Source: Rhodocyclaceae bacterium
GTDB lineage: Bacteria; Pseudomonadota; Gammaproteobacteria; Burkholderiales; Rhodocyclaceae
Length of the DNA stretch: 8,697 nucleotides
Assembly: GCA_030689585.1 (NCBI GenBank)
Contig: JAUYFZ010000115.1
Coordinates: 1 to 8,697, forward strand
Reading direction: 5' to 3'
The notes below the pieces were generated by a model that saw only the letters and a list, made by a program, of their open reading frames with translations, was not told the DNA's origin and did not search any database. This document shows, piece by piece, positions 1-7,478 of the stretch. The position numbers were made by a program, and so were the translations under genes. How positions within the stretch are numbered: the first letter of the stretch is position 1; each line of letters opens with the position of its first letter.

Positions 1-6
1 TGAGAA

Positions 7-22
7 CCCCCCGAAAGGGGGG
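7..22. repeat. Small GC hairpin, CCCCCC-GAAA-GGGGGG
   Basis: A 6-bp all-GC stem (7-12 with 17-22) has a GAAA loop on the plus strand. On the minus strand, downstream of the HEPN gene, it reads as a GC stem followed by TTCTCA, only weakly terminator-like. A second GGGGGG at 27-32 could pair alternatively with the same C run. Confidence 0.5.
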
Positions 23-102
23 CGAAGGGGGGCGGGCGTTTAATCGCATTGAATGTATTTCATCGAAAGGGGGGGGGGGCTTGGCGACCATCTGAGTTAA
101 CG

Positions 103-277
103 TGAAACACATTCCCCATCCCCCTCCCAGGCTCCCCCTTGAAGGGGGAGGAGCTTCTCTCCCTCCCCTTCCAGGGGGAGGGGCATCTCTCCCTCCCCTT
201 CAAGGGGGAGGAGCATCTCTCCCTCCCCTTCAAGGGGAGGGTTGGGGAGGGGATGGGGGTCAATGGGGCATGTTTCA
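103..277. repeat. GC-rich palindromic element with short terminal inverted repeats and 30-bp iterations
   Basis: TGAAACA (103-109) and TGTTTCA (271-277) bound about 175 bp. Next to each end lies a CCCCATCCCC-like arm, inverted on the right. Inside, four units repeat with an exact 30-bp period (121-150, 151-180, 181-210, 211-240). Each has a small palindrome of the CCCCTTCAAGGGG type. Units 2, 3 and 4 differ pairwise by about three bases; unit 1 is more diverged and has the inverted centre TTGAA. Weakly related 10-residue repeats appear in translated frames but are not coding. It resembles a REPIN/MITE-like non-autonomous repeat or a structured transcript end. I see no clear target-site duplication. 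Confidence 0.7.
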
Positions 278-313
278 TTATTAGGGGTGGTGGTAAGCAA
301 CATGTCTGTTAGA

Positions 314-781
314 TTAAAGAAAACGTTTGGATAAGGATTCGGCATAACTGATGACCTTGGATACGATGGTCAGCAATTCAGGGGAAAGCTCTTGAATTTC
401 AGCATAAATTGTTACTCTATTTTCCGCTGCATAATCGTGAGCAATGGTGTTTCTCAACTTGCGAATGCGGATCAATTGATCGGCATGAGTCACCCATCCA
501 CGTTTTTCAGCCTGAAAAATACGATCCAACAAGGTTTCCCCTGGAGATAATTCAATTTCATCTATCAGACGCATGACACGCTGAGTCAGAATGTCTGCCA
601 ATCGTGCAAATCGACTTGAAAGAGCTTCCAGCCGCTCCTGCGTTTCAAGATTTACATCTTCTTCGCTCTCTGATATTTCGGCACAACGCTCCACAGAAAC
701 ACGAAGGTGTATGGACGCACTGTTCATATGAGCGATTTCTTCACGCAACAACGCAACCTCATCGCTCTGAGCACTCTTCAT
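314..781 (-). CDS. HEPN-domain protein, HepT-like toxin RNase
   Basis: A 155-residue, mainly helical protein partnered with the MNT gene that it overlaps by ATGA. The HEPN signature Rx4HxY is present as Arg110-NTIA-His115-Asp-Tyr117 (IRKLRNTIAHDY). Arg and His are the expected RNase residues, and Tyr117 aligns with the tyrosine that MNT antitoxins AMPylate in characterised systems. Two long helical stretches (about 1-35 and 45-75) precede the motif, and a C-terminal helix follows at about 122-153. All key residues are intact, so it is potentially active. It is the last gene before the repeat element. Toxin activity and target RNA are inference; a non-toxic substrate-binding HEPN of the HI0074 type is the alternative. 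Confidence 0.85.
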   Translation of the reverse strand: MKSAQSDEVALLREEIAHMNSASIHLRVSVERCAEISESEEDVNLETQERLEALSSRFARLADILTQRVMRLIDEIELSPGETLLDRIFQAEKRGWVTHADQLIRIRKLRNTIAHDYAAENRVTIYAEIQELSPELLTIVSKVISYAESLSKRFL

Positions 782-1059
782 AACCTGATTCCTGTTGATA
801 TCGCAATCCGCGTAAACGGTCGACTCAAATCAGATGCCACGACCATGTCTATTTTCCGGTCACCCAATCGTTTGCAAAGCTCTACTTGAATATCAAGCTT
901 GCCACTAAACCCGATCAATCCAGACAAAACCAAAAGGTCGATATCCCCCCCCTTTGCATCATCATGGGTGCGTGAACCAAACAAATAGACTTCCGCCGCC
1001 GGATCACGTGCGCCGATAGCACCGAGAATGGCTTGTCGTTCTGTGTTGTTTAAGCGCAT
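778..1059 (-). CDS. MNT-domain nucleotidyltransferase, MntA-like antitoxin
   Basis: A minimal nucleotidyltransferase of 93 residues with the pol-beta-type active site: Gly28-Ser29-Arg30 followed by Asp39 and Asp41 (FGSRTHDDAKGGDIDLLV), and a likely third carboxylate at Asp71 (KIDMVVA). The spacing is GS-x9-DxD, one residue shorter than the textbook GS-x10-DxD but usual for this GGDIDLL subgroup. In characterised pairs (Shewanella MntA-HepT) the enzyme transfers AMP units onto a tyrosine of the HEPN toxin and so inactivates it. The TGA stop overlaps the HEPN start (ATGA), the typical gene order with MNT first. GGAAAG about 10 nt upstream could be the ribosome-binding site. The catalytic residues look intact; the antitoxin role is inferred from family and context. 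Confidence 0.88.
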   Translation of the reverse strand: MRLNNTERQAILGAIGARDPAAEVYLFGSRTHDDAKGGDIDLLVLSGLIGFSGKLDIQVELCKRLGDRKIDMVVASDLSRPFTRIAISTGIRL

Positions 1060-1098
1060 AAGCTCATACTTTCCGCAGGATGTGTGTGGCTTTTATCA

Positions 1099-1359
1099 TC
1101 AAGCCGCCATTCTGTTCATTGCCGGTTGATGAACGATACCCAACAGTCCATCGATAGAGATATCCTCATCAATCAATGGCCAGTGAATACCATACCCTGA
1201 TGGACTGATTTCAAATTTCGCTATTTGTTCATAAGTGGCCTTACATAAACATTGAGTCAATTGCCGTAATTGCACTGTCGATGCTTGTCCATCAATGGTC
1301 ATAGACAAGCAACCACTATCGTCTACTTTCGCATTCTCAACTCTATGATATTCATTCAT
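1099..1359 (-). CDS. DUF2442 family protein
   Basis: A small protein of 86 residues. The middle and end resemble the DUF2442 pattern: basic/hydrophobic strands followed by SPSGYGIHWPLIDEDISIDGLLG (about 52-74), where I/L-HWP-x-x-DEDIS-x-x-GLL is the recognisable signature. The molecular function of the family is unknown. DUF2442 genes often lie beside DUF4160 genes and in toxin-antitoxin-like neighbourhoods; no DUF4160 partner is present here. The ATG has GGAG 7 nt upstream (ACGGAGATGCGGAATG). It starts 21 nt after pyrG and ends 39 nt before the MNT gene, so read-through from pyrG is plausible. A small inverted repeat (GGCTT 1088-1092 / AAGCC 1101-1105) brackets its stop codon but lacks a T-tract. 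Confidence 0.78.
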   Translation of the reverse strand: MNEYHRVENAKVDDSGCLSMTIDGQASTVQLRQLTQCLCKATYEQIAKFEISPSGYGIHWPLIDEDISIDGLLGIVHQPAMNRMAA

Positions 1360-1380
1360 TCCGCATCTCCGTCGGCATCG

Positions 1381-3021
<1,641 letters not shown>

Positions 3022-3056
3022 TTAGGAAAGCCGAATGATAGCGGATGGCGTGCAAC

Positions 3057-3779
3057 TTATTGGAAATCTTCTCCAGTTCGTAGATACCGCCACTGCCCTT
3101 GAGGAAGATCGCCCAAGCGCACGCGACCGATTCTGACGCGCTTCAACCCGGTGACATGCAACCCGACTTGCTCACACATACGGCGAATCTGTCGCTTTTT
3201 TCCTTCTTTGAGGATGAATCGTAACTGTTCGGGATTCGCCCATTCCACCTTGGCAGGACGTAAGGACTTGCCATCGAGTGACAAACCATGATTGAGCAAA
3301 ATCAAACCCCGCTCCTCTAGATTTCCTTCCACCCGCACCAGATATTCTTTTTCGACCGTGGAATTTTCGCCAATCAACTGGCGAGCAATTCGTCCATCCT
3401 GTGTCAATACCAGAAGTCCCGTGGAATCAATATCGAGCCGTCCGGCAGGAGCCAGTCCCTGTAAATGAGAAGAATGAAAACGCCGCACCGTATCGCGGGA
3501 TTGCTGGGATTGCCCTGAAATCAGGGTCACGGCGGGTACATGACCGTCTTCCGCCTGCCCAGACACATAGCCAATAGGCTTATGCAGAAGAATCGTCACT
3601 TGTCGGGCCTGCTGTAAACACGCAGCATCCGCTAGGGTAATCAGTGCATCAGGCGTGACACGAGACCCCAATTGCGTCACTCGTTCGCCATCGACGAATA
3701 CCTGGCCACGCTCAATGTAGACATCCGCTTCCCTGCGGGAGCAGAGTCCCCGTTCCGCCATCAGCTTGGAAACACGCAC
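3057..3779 (-). CDS. RsuA/RluB/E/F-family rRNA pseudouridine synthase, RluF-like
   Basis: This enzyme isomerises a specific uridine in rRNA to pseudouridine. With the GTG start at 3779 the product is 240 residues. An N-terminal S4 RNA-binding domain ([23 protein letters not shown]..., about 1-50) is followed by the catalytic domain. That domain has [11 protein letters not shown] (about 64-74), the catalytic-loop motif [13 protein letters not shown] (about 113-125; catalytic Asp at about 116), KEYLVRVEG, and the C-terminal [15 protein letters not shown]. The motif pattern is nearest RluF (23S rRNA), but the target nucleotide cannot be fixed. An in-frame ATG at 3938 would add 53 residues, overlap rplI out of frame and translate the palindromic repeat; alignment of the S4 domain start favours GTG. 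No clear Shine-Dalgarno precedes the GTG at usual spacing. pyrG follows after 50 nt. Confidence 0.9.
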   Translation of the reverse strand: MRVSKLMAERGLCSRREADVYIERGQVFVDGERVTQLGSRVTPDALITLADAACLQQARQVTILLHKPIGYVSGQAEDGHVPAVTLISGQSQQSRDTVRRFHSSHLQGLAPAGRLDIDSTGLLVLTQDGRIARQLIGENSTVEKEYLVRVEGNLEERGLILLNHGLSLDGKSLRPAKVEWANPEQLRFILKEGKKRQIRRMCEQVGLHVTGLKRVRIGRVRLGDLPQGQWRYLRTGEDFQ

Positions 3780-3802
3780 ACCCTGTTGCGCTTCTGGCTG
3801 AT

Positions 3803-3837
3803 CCCTCTCCCCAACCCTCTCCCGCGAGGGGAGAGGG
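3803..3837. repeat. GC-rich palindromic repeat between rplI and the pseudouridine synthase gene
   Basis: A perfect 9-bp stem forms between CCCTCTCCC (3815-3823) and GGGAGAGGG (3829-3837) around the loop GCGAG. A second arm, CCCTCTCCCC (3803-3812), can compete for the same right-hand arm, leaving CAACC... in the loop. No T-tract follows on either strand, so it is not a standard terminator. The CTCCCCAACCCTC core is shared with the right end of the repeat element near 234-252 (there as its reverse complement). This is a REP-like intergenic repeat by appearance; copies elsewhere in the genome cannot be seen. Confidence 0.75.
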
Positions 3838-3861
3838 AGAGAAGCAGGTAAGCTGGAGAGA

Positions 3862-4311
3862 TTATTCTTCAGCAACAATGGTGACCGTAATGGTCGACAC
3901 CACATCGGGATGGAGCGCAACCGGTATTTTCGATTCACCGATGTGCTTCAAATGCCCTTCTTCCATGCGGATACAGGCCCGTTCAATTTCAAAGCCATGC
4001 CCCATCAGAGCTTCAGCGATATCGATCGTGGTGACCGATCCAAACAGACGGCCATCCAAACCGGCCTTGCGAGCCAGTTGCAATGCCAACCCGTCTAGCT
4101 TCGCGGCGATGCTCTGTGCAGCGGCCAAACGTTCTGCCTGAACCTTTTCCAGTTCGATGCGTTTTTCTTCAAATACTTTGCGATTCTCTGCGGTGGCTCG
4201 CTTCGCGAACCCCTTCGGAATCAGATAGTTACGGGCATACCCTTCCTTGACCTTGACCACATCGCCAAGGTTACCGAGGTTGACCACTTTATCCATGAGA
4301 ATGATTTGCAT
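3862..4311 (-). CDS. rplI: 50S ribosomal protein L9
   Basis: L9 binds domain V of 23S rRNA at the base of the L1 stalk and limits mRNA slippage. The 149-residue product has the normal two-domain layout: an N-terminal globular domain with [19 protein letters not shown] and the signature [15 protein letters not shown] (about 22-36), a long connecting helix (about 40-75), and a C-terminal domain with [16 protein letters not shown] (about 86-101) ending in a strand-rich ITVTIVAEE. Length and motifs are intact. AAGGAG lies 6 nt before the ATG. In many relatives dnaB follows rplI; here an 82-nt spacer with a palindromic repeat and then a pseudouridine synthase gene follow instead. Confidence 0.98.
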   Translation of the reverse strand: MQIILMDKVVNLGNLGDVVKVKEGYARNYLIPKGFAKRATAENRKVFEEKRIELEKVQAERLAAAQSIAAKLDGLALQLARKAGLDGRLFGSVTTIDIAEALMGHGFEIERACIRMEEGHLKHIGESKIPVALHPDVVSTITVTIVAEE

Positions 4312-4323
4312 AGTGGTCTCCTT

Positions 4324-4599
4324 TCAGTGCAGGTCGGTGTAAGGCATGAGCGCCAAAAAACGCGCCCGCTTGATGGCAGTCGACAATTGCCGCTGATATC
4401 CCGTCTTGGTACCGGTAATACGAGCCGGCATAATCTTGCCATTTTCGGTGATGAAATCCTTCAGGATGTTGACATCCTTGTAATCGATTTCCGCAATCTT
4501 TTCAGCGGAGAAACGACAGAACTTGCGTCGTTTGAAAAGCCCCTTGCCTTTCTCATCCTTCTTCTTTGCGCCCAACTTACCCTTTGGTTTAAAAGCCAT
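4324..4599 (-). CDS. rpsR: 30S ribosomal protein S18
   Basis: S18 is the partner of S6 on the central domain of the small subunit. The 91-residue basic protein starts [14 protein letters not shown] and contains [13 protein letters not shown] (about 22-34), [13 protein letters not shown] (about 38-50) and the conserved core [15 protein letters not shown] (about 58-72), with the terminal [13 protein letters not shown]. The ATG at 4599 has an AAGGA-type ribosome-binding site about 8 nt upstream. An in-frame upstream TTG at 4623 would add eight non-family residues and is not favoured. The start overlaps the end of priB by 11 nt, implying translational coupling, and rplI follows after 12 nt. Confidence 0.98.
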   Translation of the reverse strand: MAFKPKGKLGAKKKDEKGKGLFKRRKFCRFSAEKIAEIDYKDVNILKDFITENGKIMPARITGTKTGYQRQLSTAIKRARFLALMPYTDLH

Positions 4600-4906
4600 T
4601 TTTATTTCCTTCCAGAAATTCAATCTCGGTGATATGCAACACAGGAGTGCGTCTTTTAATACTCCTTGCCGCCAAAAAACCTGTCACGGTCAAACTGCCA
4701 CTCAATGAACCGCCTGTCATCAATAACGCGGATGTTCCCATGGCGACACAATCCAGTTCACACTCAACTTGCCTAGGCACGTCTGCTTCCATTTGCTCGG
4801 AAACATGCTTTAGCTTGAATTCGATGAGCGCGACACCAGCGGGTGTTCTGCGCAAAGGGCCTCGTTCCAACAACTGACCGGTCAGAATGAGTCGATTATC
4901 AGACAG
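4589..4906 (-). CDS. priB: Primosomal replication protein N (PriB), probable CTG start
   Basis: PriB is a small single-stranded-DNA-binding OB-fold protein that works with PriA and DnaT in restarting stalled replication forks. Visible features are the N-terminal [21 protein letters not shown] and the C-terminal [11 protein letters not shown] strand, matching PriB/SSB-like proteins, plus the position between rpsF and rpsR. I chose the CTG at 4906-4904. It sits 9 nt after a GGAGG in the rpsF coding end, overlaps the rpsF stop (CTGTCTGA), and gives 105 residues, close to the 104 of E. coli PriB. No ATG or GTG lies in frame nearby. The alternative is a TTG at 4948, which adds 14 non-conserved residues and a 50-nt overlap with rpsF. 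The 3' end overlaps the rpsR start by 11 nt. The identity is firm; the exact start is not. Confidence 0.88.
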   Translation of the reverse strand: MSDNRLILTGQLLERGPLRRTPAGVALIEFKLKHVSEQMEADVPRQVECELDCVAMGTSALLMTGGSLSGSLTVTGFLAARSIKRRTPVLHITEIEFLEGNKNGF

Positions 4907-5288
4907 CGACTTCTTCCTCCGGTAGGGAGTCTGTCGGCAATGCCACAAACGACGGTCTTTCCCTATCGTCCCCGGCTTTCATCATCGGGGAAGGATCGGT
5001 CATCGCTCTGGACATTTTGATCGTCAGGTGGCGAAGCACCGCATCATTGAACTTGAATGAATTCTCGAGTTCAGCCAGTGCTGTGTTGTCACATTCGATG
5101 TTCAGAAGAACGTAGTGGGCCTTGTGCACTTTCTGAATGGGATAGGCCATTTGGCGACGACCCCAATCTTCTGTGCGATGCACGATACCGGCACGGCTGG
5201 TGACCAGTGTCTGATAACGTTCAATCATCGCAGGAACCTGCTCCGATTGATCCGGATGAACAATAAAAACTACTTCGTAATGTCGCAT
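4899..5288 (-). CDS. rpsF: 30S ribosomal protein S6
   Basis: This protein binds the central domain of 16S rRNA as a heterodimer with S18, which is encoded two genes downstream. The 129-residue product begins [18 protein letters not shown], the standard S6 start, and contains the diagnostic [12 protein letters not shown] segment at about 42-53 and HYVLLNIE at about 58-65. The C-terminal tail beyond about residue 100 is acidic (ending PEEEVAV), as is common in proteobacterial S6, where such tails can be modified by glutamylation; no modification enzyme gene is visible here. The ATG is preceded by AAGGAG with 5-nt spacing. The final codons contain the GGAGG that probably serves the next gene, priB, and the TGA stop overlaps the likely priB start. 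It is the first gene of the cluster. Confidence 0.98.
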   Translation of the reverse strand: MRHYEVVFIVHPDQSEQVPAMIERYQTLVTSRAGIVHRTEDWGRRQMAYPIQKVHKAHYVLLNIECDNTALAELENSFKFNDAVLRHLTIKMSRAMTDPSPMMKAGDDRERPSFVALPTDSLPEEEVAV

Positions 5289-5349
5289 GCATTCTCCTTA
5301 TGGTTAAAAGCTTCACCGGATGCAAATCGGCGAAACAAGGTTGAAAGGG
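5289..5349 (-). promoter_or_regulatory. rpsF mRNA leader, possible S6:S18 autoregulatory site
   Basis: If the TATAAT-like box is used, the transcript has a leader of about 60 nt before rpsF. It holds two CCG trinucleotides (GCCGAT and ATCCGGTG) and an imperfect hairpin, GGTGAAGCTTTTAACC, just before a strong AAGGAG ribosome-binding site. Feedback by the S6:S18 complex on a CCG-containing leader structure is established in other bacteria. Whether this leader folds into that motif is inference and has not been modelled here. Confidence 0.3.
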
Positions 5350-5354
5350 CCGCG

Positions 5355-5383
5355 ATTATATCCGCGAAGTGGCCTGTTGTGTG
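5355..5383 (-). promoter_or_regulatory. Candidate sigma-70 promoter for the rpsF operon
   Basis: On the minus strand a perfect TATAAT (positions 5360-5355) overlaps the permease stop codon, about 67 nt before the rpsF start. The -35 region at usual spacing is poor (CACACA or ACACAA near 5383-5377), and there is no TGn extension. The location, immediately before the first ribosomal protein gene, supports the call. The weak -35 limits confidence. Confidence 0.45.
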
Positions 5384-6501
5384 TGCGGATCGAAAGCATC
5401 GCGTACCGCATCTGCAAAAAGATTGGCACACAACACCAAGACAAACATAAAGAAAAACGCAGAAGCCAACGACCACCAGATCATGGGTTCACGCGCCAGT
5501 TCCATGCGTGCTGTATTGATCATGGACCCAAAACTGATCGTGCTAGGATCAACACCAATCCCCACATAAGAGAGTACCGCTTCAGCCAATACCAGGCCGG
5601 AAAAATCCATGACGACGGCGATGATGACGATGTGCATGACATTGGGGAGGATATGGCGGCTCATAATGGCCCATCGAGAAACTCCAAAAGCGAGGGCCGC
5701 CTGCACATAGTCCATTTCCCGCAGTTTCAGTGTTTCGCCCCGCAACAATCGACAAAGCCCCGTCCAACTGGTCACCCCCAAAATGGCGCATAACGCCAAC
5801 AAACGCGCATCGGCCCGTTCTGCGGCGGTGGCAAACCATCCCGGATGGGTGTCAATCACCACCTGCATCATCAACACGGAGGCGGCAATCAACAATACGC
5901 CTGGAATTGAATTAAGCGTTGTGTAGAGGTACTGAATGACATCATCCACCCATCCTCCCGCATACCCGGCCAGAATTCCTAGGAAAATCGCTGCCGGAAG
6001 CATGATGAGCGTGGTGAGCGTGCCGATCAAAAGGGCTGTTCGGATACTTTTGAGTGAGAGGTAAAGGACATCTTGCCCCACCTTGTCGGTACCGAATCCG
6101 TGAGACCCCTGATGTTTGAGCAATGGAAACCCTCTGGAACCGTCTTCCAGCGTTTCTTTGGCATAAAGCCGGTCGGACAAAGGCGATGAATAGGTTTTCT
6201 CGGTGTGGATTTTCAACGGCATCAAAACCGCATCCAGCGCGGAAAGCACTTCTATCGAATATTGCGATGCCTGCCCCGGTTGAGAATCAGGGAGCCGCTC
6301 ACGATAATGCAACGAATCAAGAAATCCGATCGCAAAGAAGAAAGCCAGCACCCATGCCGCCCATCTGCCTGCGGGATTCTTGCTCACTCGCCCCCACCCC
6401 CTGCGCAAATGTTCCTGGCCTCGTACCCAAACAGCCCCTACGATCACCGTTGCAATCAACAGAAAAAACAACGCATCCGACCAAAGCAATACGGGCTTCA
6501 T
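5356..6501 (-). CDS. ABC importer inner-membrane permease, OppC/DppC/YejE-like
   Basis: This is the second permease subunit (381 residues), the expected heterodimer partner of the preceding OppB-like protein, whose stop codon it overlaps by ATGA. Two N-terminal hydrophobic segments (about 8-26 and 47-62) precede a long periplasmic-type stretch (about 65-135) and the family motif GTDKVGQDVL at 137-146. The core helices follow, with the EAA loop at about 263-291 (MDYVQAALAFGVS...HILPNVMHIVI). The ending AVRDAFDP is typical of OppC/YejE proteins. It is longer than most OppC/DppC members (about 300 residues) because of the extended N-terminal region, a trait shared with YejE. The last codons overlap a TATAAT-like -10 box that probably drives rpsF. 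The substrate is unknown. Confidence 0.92.
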   Translation of the reverse strand: MKPVLLWSDALFFLLIATVIVGAVWVRGQEHLRRGWGRVSKNPAGRWAAWVLAFFFAIGFLDSLHYRERLPDSQPGQASQYSIEVLSALDAVLMPLKIHTEKTYSSPLSDRLYAKETLEDGSRGFPLLKHQGSHGFGTDKVGQDVLYLSLKSIRTALLIGTLTTLIMLPAAIFLGILAGYAGGWVDDVIQYLYTTLNSIPGVLLIAASVLMMQVVIDTHPGWFATAAERADARLLALCAILGVTSWTGLCRLLRGETLKLREMDYVQAALAFGVSRWAIMSRHILPNVMHIVIIAVVMDFSGLVLAEAVLSYVGIGVDPSTISFGSMINTARMELAREPMIWWSLASAFFFMFVLVLCANLFADAVRDAFDPHTQQATSRI

Positions 6502-7475
6502 TGCAGCCGCACCCGTGGATCAGCCACTGTGTAGGAAATGTCGGTCATCAGCAACCCCACGATGTAAAGGCAGGAGCCAATAAACACCATGGCGCGAACC
6601 ACCGCAAAATCCTGTGCGTTGATGGCATCAATCGTATAACTGCCCAAGCCGGGTATGCCGAAGAAGGATTCAATCAGCAGACTGCCCATGAACAAGGTGG
6701 GAATAACGACCACCACGCCGGTCAAGATAGGAATCATCGCGTTTCTCAAAATATGACGAAACAATACCAGCCGCTCACTCAACCCCTTGGCACGCGCCGT
6801 ACGCACGTAATCACGCACGGATTCTTCCAGAAAGATCGTCCGATACCAGCGTGTGCTGGCCCCAATCCCCCCAATAATGCCAATAACAATAGGCAACACG
6901 ACAAATTTCACCGCATCCACCCCATCGCCAAAGCCTGAAATCGGCACCAGATGCCAAACCTTGGAAACCAGCCACTGCCCCCCGATGATGTAGAACAGCC
7001 CAGAAATCGACATCATCGCCACGCACAAAACCACGCCGACGAAATCAATGGCACTCGCACGGAAATACACCAAAATCAGCGCGAAGGAAACGGCCACCAT
7101 CAAGCCCAGTACAAACACCGGTAAGGCCACCGCCAAAGACGGCCCCATGCGCCCCAGAATTTCTCGTGCAATATCGCGGCCATCGTCGGCACGTCCAAAA
7201 TCAAAGGTGAACATACGCGCCGATTTCTGAAAAAAGAGTGTTTCAGTCGCTTGGGGCAATCCCGCAACCTGTGTGTTCCAAAAAAGTGGCTTGTCGTATC
7301 CCCGTTCCACTTTCCACTTCTCGATAGCCTCCGTCGTCACCCGCTTAACCCCCAGTTGCATACGCGCCATGTCATCAGGGCTATTCACCACAAAAAACAG
7401 GACAAAGGTCAACAGATTAACCCCCAGCAGAATAGGCACGGCATAAAGCAAACGGCGAAGAATGTAAGTAAACAT
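6498..7475 (-). CDS. ABC importer inner-membrane permease, OppB/DppB/YejB-like
   Basis: This 325-residue integral membrane protein would form half of the transmembrane channel of a peptide/nickel-class ABC importer. The N-terminus MFTYILRRLLYAVPILLGV is the usual start of OppB/DppB-type permeases, with a first membrane helix at about 9-30. Further hydrophobic segments lie near 113-138, 143-166, 188-206, 248-270 and 292-312. The EAA loop that contacts the ATPase is at about 222-250 (DYVRTARAKGLSE...HILRNAMIPI). The C-terminus DISYTVADPRVRL is characteristic of the family. The substrate cannot be read from the sequence; oligopeptides are the default guess. Its stop overlaps the next permease start as ATGA. 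I see no good Shine-Dalgarno; the start is 3 nt after the upstream stop (TGATCTATG), so translation may depend on coupling or reinitiation. No binding protein or ATPase gene is in the window. Confidence 0.92.
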   Translation of the reverse strand: MFTYILRRLLYAVPILLGVNLLTFVLFFVVNSPDDMARMQLGVKRVTTEAIEKWKVERGYDKPLFWNTQVAGLPQATETLFFQKSARMFTFDFGRADDGRDIAREILGRMGPSLAVALPVFVLGLMVAVSFALILVYFRASAIDFVGVVLCVAMMSISGLFYIIGGQWLVSKVWHLVPISGFGDGVDAVKFVVLPIVIGIIGGIGASTRWYRTIFLEESVRDYVRTARAKGLSERLVLFRHILRNAMIPILTGVVVVIPTLFMGSLLIESFFGIPGLGSYTIDAINAQDFAVVRAMVFIGSCLYIVGLLMTDISYTVADPRVRLQ

Positions 7476-7478
7476 AGA

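Larger units (their letters stand above)
1..313. other. Gene-free GC-rich intergenic region
   Basis: No coding frame here has a recognisable protein. The stretch holds the GC hairpin at 7-22, an 11-base G homopolymer at 69-79, the 175-bp palindromic element, and about 35 nt of unstructured sequence before the HEPN stop codon. Open frames on both strands across the repeats encode only low-complexity peptides. Confidence 0.8.

Noticed and set aside
121..240. 30-bp periodic units suggesting a CRISPR array
   Set aside because: The units are directly adjacent with no unique spacers, are internally palindromic, and no cas gene is in the window.
60..345. Open frames on both strands across the repeats, encoding 10-residue repeated peptides
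   Set aside because: They are produced by the 30-bp DNA repeat, occur in several frames and on both strands, and show no protein-like composition or start signals.
3803..3841. Rho-independent terminator after rplI
   Set aside because: The stem is strong, but neither strand has a T-tract after it.
3780..3938. ATG at 3938 as the pseudouridine synthase start
   Set aside because: The added 53 residues come from antisense-free but out-of-frame rplI sequence and the palindromic repeat; the family's S4 domain normally begins at the position of GTG 3779. It is kept only as a question in the findings.
4600..4623. Extended rpsR start at TTG 4623
   Set aside because: The ATG at 4599 matches the conserved S18 N-terminus and has a well-placed AAGGA; the eight extra residues lie inside priB in another frame.
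6123..6938. A 271-codon plus-strand open frame opposite the permease genes
   Set aside because: It is antisense to two well-supported membrane protein genes, and the product is His/Asn/Gln/Pro-rich with no recognisable domain, as expected of the complement of hydrophobic codons.
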